From contig CACZZO010000002.1 in assembly GCA_902785755.1 (NCBI GenBank), positions 124,001 through 188,000 of the forward strand: 64,000 nucleotides of DNA, read 5' to 3'. A program made the translations under genes and the position numbers. Under the pieces are notes generated by a model. It worked only from the letters and a program-made list of their open reading frames with translations. It was not told the DNA's origin and made no database searches. This document shows, one piece after another, positions 60,177-64,000 of this stretch. Position 1 is the first letter of the stretch. Each line of letters opens with the position of its first letter. The DNA comes from an uncultured Bacteroidia bacterium. GTDB taxonomy: Bacteria > Bacteroidota > Bacteroidia > Bacteroidales > F082.

Positions 60177-60494
60177 ATGGAAAAAAAGAACACAAACGAG
60201 AGCCGTTCAATAACGACATTCAAGGGAGACTTCGAGGCAATTTACGGCATCATTGGATTGAATCGGCACAAATACAAACCAAGTCAATTGTGCCGTTCGA
60301 AACGGCACAAATTCCGAAAGTCCTGTTCTGTACAGGATAGGGCAACCATCAAATAGTGCTAAATCGTTGTCGCACAAATGAGGAGAGGCTGTTTTTATAA
60401 TGCAGGTGTGTGGCGTGATACAGCGCAGCTTGGTGGAGTTCTGCAAATTATTGGATTACGGTGGAAAAAAGAACGAATGAAAAAACACAAATAG
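60177..60494 (+). pseudogene. Possible decayed ORF with two in-frame stops
   Basis: From ATG 60177 the frame reads 59 codons (MEKKNTNESRSITTF to DRATIK), a TAG at 60354, TAA at 60360, then stays open in the same frame (MRRGCFYNAGVWRDTAQL to MKKHK) to a stop at 60492, just before gene 6. The open stretch after the stops looks protein-like, so this may be a broken small gene; I do not recognise it. It contains the inverted repeat TTGTGCCGTT-CGA-AACGGCACAA at 60288-60310. The whole gap 60118-60498 has no other gene. Confidence 0.3.
60288..60310. repeat. Inverted repeat TTGTGCCGTT/AACGGCACAA
   Basis: Perfect 10-bp arms with a 3-bp centre in the gap before gene 6. There is no T-tract, so it is more likely an operator or a repeat than a terminator. 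Confidence 0.55.
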
Positions 60495-60498
60495 ACCT

Positions 60499-62121
60499 AT
60501 GAAAAACATTAGACTTTACACCTTGCTTGCGCTCCTGCTGATGGCGGGAGGGGTGACGATGCAAGCGCAGGGCACCATGGGAACCGATTTCTGGGTGGCG
60601 TTTATGCCGAATTATTCGGATGCTGGTGCGCCTCCGGTCAAATTGGATATTGTGGTGACGGCTCAACAGTTTGCCTCGGTAACGGTGGAGAACCCGAGAA
60701 CAGGGTGGATAGAGAGCATTGATGTGGCAGCAGGCGAAGCCGCTACCATCAACATTCCTAACGAAGTGGCATATTTTCAGGACGCATCGGATTGTGTGTT
60801 GGACAACGCGCTCCATGTGACTTGCAAGGATTCCATATTGGTGTTTGCCTCCAACGACAGGGCATACAGTTTTGATGTCTTCAATGTTCTACCCACCCGT
60901 GTGTTAGGCAGTGAATATATCCTACAAATGTACCCTTGCCATGCCTCGCCTTTGAAGCCCGACATGCTTGCCTCGGAGTTCGCCATAGTTGCGGTTGAGG
61001 ACAATACCATTGTCGAGATCGAACTGACTTACGACTCCCAAAACGGACATTATGCCCATCAGCCTTTTACTGTGGCTTTGGATGCCGGACAATGTTACCA
61101 ACTCCAGAGTTTGAGTGGGGGCGAGGGTGATTTGAGCGGAACGCGGATAACGGCCACCAATGGCAAGCCTGTAGCAGTATTTGCGGGCGATAGGGGCTGC
61201 ATGATTCCGTCTTATTTTCAAGACGCAGTGGATGCGGCTTTTGAGCAGATGTTGCCAGTTGAATATTGGGGTCAGCAGTTTGTTGTGACGACGACCATGA
61301 TTAAAGGTGTCGACAGGGTACGGGTAACTGCTATGAACGACAATTGCAAAATCAGTCTCAATGGTGATTGGCTGACGACGATAGGTGCTGCCGAAACTTT
61401 TGAGTTTGAAATCTACGATGCCCAACCTACAGCCTATCTTGAGACTTCGGAACCTGTTTTGGTACACAAGTTTTTGCCTGGTGCCATGTATAACTACCAA
61501 GGAAATAATTACTGCGACCCTTCAATGGTGTATGTCTGTCCATTGGATCGTGCCATACATCATACCATCTTTCCAGTTTTTGATGATTCCAAATGCGAGT
61601 ATTTTTTTGTTAACATCGTGACAGAAACGGCGTGTGTCTCAGGTATGAGTTTGAATGGACAAAACATCGCTTCCTATTTTAGGGAAGTGCCTGGCAATCC
61701 AGATTATTCTTATGCACGTATCGGAACGAACCCTGGGACGCAAATGCTATCGAATCCATCGGGCACTTTTGTGGCACACGCTTACGGGATTGGACCTTGT
61801 GTGAGTTATGCTTTTTCTGTAGGGGTCGATTTGTCATGGAATTATGTACAAGTTACTGAGAACGAATCTGATGGTGCAACTATGACTTATCCCAATCCCG
61901 GCAGCAACACCCTCAACATCTGCACGGCCTTGCAGAATGCCTGCGTGGAAGTGTACGACATGAACGGAAGGCTTATCCATAGTCAAGCCCTCACGGAGAA
62001 TGTGACGGTGATTGATACTGGAGGATGGGTTTCAGGAACATACATTTGGAAGGTTTATACAACGGGCGTTTCGACAGGCTCAACGACCTTTGTGGAATCG
62101 GGGAAGTGGATTAAGGAATGA
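60499..62121 (+). CDS. T9SS cargo with shared signal-peptide cassette, gene 6 (IgGFc-binding-like N-terminal domain)
   Basis: A 540-residue secreted protein with signal peptide MKNIRLYTLLALLLMAGGVTMQAQ. The mature part begins GTMGTDFWVAFMPNYSDAGAPP and continues with FAIVAVEDNTIVEIEL, GQCYQLQSLSGGEGDLSGTRITATNGKPVAVFAGDRGCMIP and PVEYWGQQFVVTTT, which fit the IgGFc-binding-protein N-terminal domain family, a beta-rich fold of bacterial surface proteins. Binding to immunoglobulin is known for some animal members only and is not implied here. The end is a T9SS sorting domain (TYPNPGSNTLNICTALQNAC to ESGKWIKE) with the VSTGST insert. Confidence 0.85.
   Translation: MKNIRLYTLLALLLMAGGVTMQAQGTMGTDFWVAFMPNYSDAGAPPVKLDIVVTAQQFASVTVENPRTGWIESIDVAAGEAATINIPNEVAYFQDASDCVLDNALHVTCKDSILVFASNDRAYSFDVFNVLPTRVLGSEYILQMYPCHASPLKPDMLASEFAIVAVEDNTIVEIELTYDSQNGHYAHQPFTVALDAGQCYQLQSLSGGEGDLSGTRITATNGKPVAVFAGDRGCMIPSYFQDAVDAAFEQMLPVEYWGQQFVVTTTMIKGVDRVRVTAMNDNCKISLNGDWLTTIGAAETFEFEIYDAQPTAYLETSEPVLVHKFLPGAMYNYQGNNYCDPSMVYVCPLDRAIHHTIFPVFDDSKCEYFFVNIVTETACVSGMSLNGQNIASYFREVPGNPDYSYARIGTNPGTQMLSNPSGTFVAHAYGIGPCVSYAFSVGVDLSWNYVQVTENESDGATMTYPNPGSNTLNICTALQNACVEVYDMNGRLIHSQALTENVTVIDTGGWVSGTYIWKVYTTGVSTGSTTFVESGKWIKE
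62067..62085. repeat. CGTTTCGACAGGCTCAACG element in gene 6
   Basis: In-frame 19-mer encoding VSTGST; flanking bases match gene 5 as well (ACAACGGG before, ACC after). Confidence 0.8.
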
Positions 62122-62204
62122 CACGTTTCGCGTCTTTGTGTGGAGGTACGACGAAGCAAATCGAAGATTCAACGAAGTTAATCCAGATTATAGCCTCAGG
62201 TCTG

Positions 62205-62236
62205 GACTGCTTCGTGCCTCGCAGTGACGCAAAGCG
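62205..62236. repeat. Dispersed element related to GTCATTGCGAGGCACGAAG
   Basis: GACTGCTTCGTGCCTCGCAGTGACGCAAAGCG, read in reverse, contains GTCACTGCGAGGCACGAAGC, one base from the GTCATTGCGAGG core that I recall as a widespread interspersed element in unrelated bacteria. A short open frame across it reads CFVPRSDAKR but is not treated as a gene. Confidence 0.5.
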
Positions 62237-62249
62237 TGTGAAAAGCAAA

Positions 62250-62314
62250 AGCCGCCCCATCCTGATTCCATGCGTTTGGCGACGCGCTGGGGTTGGGATG
62301 GGGTTGGCTTTTTT
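62250..62314 (+). terminator. Intrinsic terminator after gene 6
   Basis: AGCCGCCCCATCC and GGATGGGGTTGGCT form a long imperfect stem with a 33-bp loop, followed by TTTTTTA. Confidence 0.7.
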
Positions 62315-62334
62315 AGTCAAAGAATTGAAACCAT

Positions 62335-62368
62335 TTTGAGCAACAAAACGGAAAAATTGCTATTTTTG
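62335..62368 (+). promoter_or_regulatory. Promoter of the asparagine-synthetase-B-annotated gene
   Basis: TTTG (62335-62338) and TATTTTTG (62361-62368), 22 bp apart, 20 bp before the ATG. Confidence 0.6.
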
Positions 62369-62388
62369 CAAGTTTTATTTTTCAGACA

Positions 62389-63651
62389 ATGCGAAAACTG
62401 CTTATCATATTGGTTTTGATGGCTTTAATGCTCCCGGCACATGCCGCCTACCTCCTTATCCCCATGGACAACACCCAGACGAACCACTTGAAGGCCTACG
62501 GTGTGGCCTATTGGGTGCTGCAAAGGGAGGTGGAAATCAGTTGGTTGCTGAACTATAGGGGAGGGAGTTATCTGATTCCTTACCACGAGATGTTTGAGCG
62601 CGAGTGTAAGATGCGCAATGTTTCCTACAATGTTATCGCCGATGCGCAGGCCGATGCGATTTTGGCCGAAATCGCCGACCCGGGCGTGAATATGGACGAG
62701 ATGAAACTCCAGAAAGTGCCCCGTGTGGCGGTGTATGCACCGAAGAACAACCTGCCTTGGGACGATGCCGTCACTTTGGTTTTGACTTACGCCGAAATCC
62801 CTTACGATGTGGTTTATGACGATGAGGTATTGCAAGGCGTTTTGCCCACCTACGACTGGCTTCACCTGCACCATGAGGACTTCACGGGGCAGTATGGAAA
62901 ATTTTGGGCCCGCTACCGCAATTATCCTTGGTATCAAGAGGATGTGCGGGCGCAAGAGGCCACAGCGCAACGCTGGGGCTTCACGAAGGTTTCGCAATTG
63001 AAATTGGCGGTGGTGAAGAAGATTCGTGAGTTTGTGGCTGGCGGAGGCTATATGTTCGCCATGTGTTCCGCGCCCGACAGTTTCGATGTGGCTTTGTCAG
63101 CCGAGGGCCTCGACATTTGCGACTATATGTTTGACGGCGACCCCATCCGCAATGGCGACCCGCAACGATTGAATTACGACAACTGCTTCGCTTTCAACGA
63201 CTTCAAACTGTCGGTAAACCCGCAGGAATACGAAATTTCAAACATTGATGTCACGCAGGGGAGGATGCAGCGGGTGAGAGAGGAGAACGACTATTTTCTG
63301 CTGTTCGATTTTTCGGCCAAGTGGGACCCCGTTCCGACCATGCTCACGCAATGCCATGAAAGGTTGGTGAAGGGATTCATGGGTCAGACCACGGCTTTCA
63401 ACAAGTCGGTGGTGAAACCGTCGGTCGTCGTTTTGGGCGACAATGCTGCCTTGAACGAAGACCGCTACATCCACGGCAATTTCGGCAACGGTTTCTGGAC
63501 TTTCCTCGGCGGCCACGACCCCGAAGACTACCAACACATCGTCGGCGACCCGCCCACGGAGTTGGACATGTATCCCAATTCGCCGGGCTACAGGCTCATT
63601 TTGAACAATATTTTGTTCCCCGCAGCAAAGAAAAAGGAACAGAAAACCTAA
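62389..63651 (+). CDS. Exported conserved Bacteroidota protein (annotated asparagine synthetase B in relatives)
   Basis: The 420-residue protein starts with a signal peptide (MRKLLIILVLMALMLPAHA) and continues with MDNTQTNHLKAYGVAYWVLQREVEISWLLNYRGGSYLIP, VPRVAVYAPKNNLPWDDAVTLVLTYAEIPYDVVYDDE and LHLHHEDFTGQYGKFW. I recall this protein from Bacteroidota genomes under the name asparagine synthetase B, but neither the N-terminal glutaminase Cys nor an ATP-pyrophosphatase motif is visible, and the signal peptide makes a cytoplasmic enzyme unlikely, so the name is doubtful. A glutamine-amidotransferase-like flavodoxin fold (GGGYMFAMCSAP, VVLGDNAAL) could be present. It precedes a C10 peptidase 57 bp downstream. 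Confidence 0.75.
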   Translation: MRKLLIILVLMALMLPAHAAYLLIPMDNTQTNHLKAYGVAYWVLQREVEISWLLNYRGGSYLIPYHEMFERECKMRNVSYNVIADAQADAILAEIADPGVNMDEMKLQKVPRVAVYAPKNNLPWDDAVTLVLTYAEIPYDVVYDDEVLQGVLPTYDWLHLHHEDFTGQYGKFWARYRNYPWYQEDVRAQEATAQRWGFTKVSQLKLAVVKKIREFVAGGGYMFAMCSAPDSFDVALSAEGLDICDYMFDGDPIRNGDPQRLNYDNCFAFNDFKLSVNPQEYEISNIDVTQGRMQRVREENDYFLLFDFSAKWDPVPTMLTQCHERLVKGFMGQTTAFNKSVVKPSVVVLGDNAALNEDRYIHGNFGNGFWTFLGGHDPEDYQHIVGDPPTELDMYPNSPGYRLILNNILFPAAKKKEQKT

Positions 63652-63708
63652 AAATGTTTATATTTGCCCGCTTAAAATAGAATGTCAAACGCTCAAAATC
63701 ATTTGTCT

Positions 63709-64000
63709 ATGAGAAGAAATATACTCGTTATCCTTGCCTTGATGTTAGGCATCACTACGCTCCAAGCCAAGCCTGTCGATATGGGCAGGGCGCAACGCTT
63801 GGGCTTGAATTTCATTCAGCACAAAGCCCAATTCTCGAAAAACGCGGTGCAAAGCCTTGATTTGGCTTACACTTTCCGCGCTGAAAACGGCATGGCCACG
63901 GCCTACGCCTTCAATTTCGACGGCGGCTTTGTCATTGTGGCGGCTGACGATGTTTCGTCGCCCATCATCGGCTATTCCGACCAAGGGAATTTCGACTACC
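63709..64000 (+). CDS. C10 peptidase, N-terminal part (3' end outside window)
   Basis: The frame opens at ATG 63709 and runs off the window (97 codons visible). Signal peptide MRRNILVILALMLGITTLQA, then a Spi-like propeptide: MGRAQRLGLNFIQHKAQFSK, YTFRAENGMATAYAFNFDGGFVIVAADDVSSPIIGYSDQGNFDY. The GGFVIVAADD..SPIIGYS segment matches the other two C10 propeptides in this window, so a streptopain-type catalytic domain is expected downstream. This is the third C10 gene in the window and the second in the T9SS island. Confidence 0.85.
   Translation, partial: MRRNILVILALMLGITTLQAKPVDMGRAQRLGLNFIQHKAQFSKNAVQSLDLAYTFRAENGMATAYAFNFDGGFVIVAADDVSSPIIGYSDQGNFDY

Noticed and set aside
62118..62339. Short plus-strand frame ending after CFVPRSDAKR
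   Set aside because: It spans the dispersed repeat and the terminator; the residues come from the repeat, not from a protein family.
1..64000. tRNA, rRNA or riboswitch genes
   Set aside because: Gaps are mostly under 300 bp and none shows cloverleaf, rRNA or known riboswitch sequence by eye; a covariance-model scan could not be run.

Overview
The window looks like a chromosome segment of a member of the Bacteroidales (phylum Bacteroidota). Four kinds of evidence point there. Many secreted proteins end in type IX secretion (T9SS) type A sorting domains. Promoters follow the Bacteroidota pattern (TTTG, about 19-22 bp, then TAnnTTTG). Several families are typical of the phylum: DUF1599, BT_3928-like DoxX protein, Spi-C10 peptidases, and AAA/DUF4143 ATPases. 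Housekeeping genes of this lineage (tpiA, prmA, dnaN, pckA, dnaX, upp, msrA) are scattered among accessory genes. No rRNA, tRNA, transposase, CRISPR array or prophage was seen.

Layout. 1-15.5 kb: the end of an AAA ATPase/PD-(D/E)XK gene, a plus-strand run (DUF1599, DoxX-like, peptide ABC permease, acyl-ACP thioesterase, LysM hydrolase), tpiA-prmA followed by a 1549-residue secreted protein of unknown function, dnaN, then two minus-strand secreted proteins. 15.5-27 kb is an accessory region. It holds three unrelated or distantly related P-loop ATPase genes (called A, B and C here), an AT-richer pair of SHOCT-domain membrane genes, pckA, a DUF4160/DUF2442 pair and an AlbA_2/ATPase-type regulator with two in-frame 12-bp tandem repeat arrays. 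27-35.5 kb: a cleaved-adhesin protein, msrA, a C10 peptidase fused to a beta-helix, an acyltransferase and an M13 peptidase. 35.5-42.8 kb: dnaX, a polysaccharide deacetylase, a GNAT/FemAB-like protein, upp, a sodium symporter whose start codon appears damaged, and a ComEA-like protein. 42.8-48 kb: two paralogous lipoprotein-TPR-TM-HTH regulators on either side of a Fic gene, then an orphan antitoxin next to a decayed toxin. 48-64 kb: an island of T9SS cargo. It includes two more C10 peptidases (one cut by the window end), a beta-helix protein, and six genes that begin with nearly the same signal-peptide DNA but carry different mature domains.

The most unusual signals are regulatory and modular. 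ATPase genes A and C each have short direct repeats at an exact 33-bp period laid over the promoter (four copies of a 12-mer in A, three of a different 17-mer in C). ATPase B has a palindrome over its -33 region that is copied again past its 3' end. A further repeat, TTTGACAATGCGCA, lies beyond the 3' end of all three. I infer autoregulated, cassette-like ATPase genes, each with its own operator. The second theme is modular assembly of secreted proteins: a shared signal-peptide module, a swappable body, and one of two C-terminal sorting types. All functional statements are read from the sequence and from recalled family features; no database search was run.
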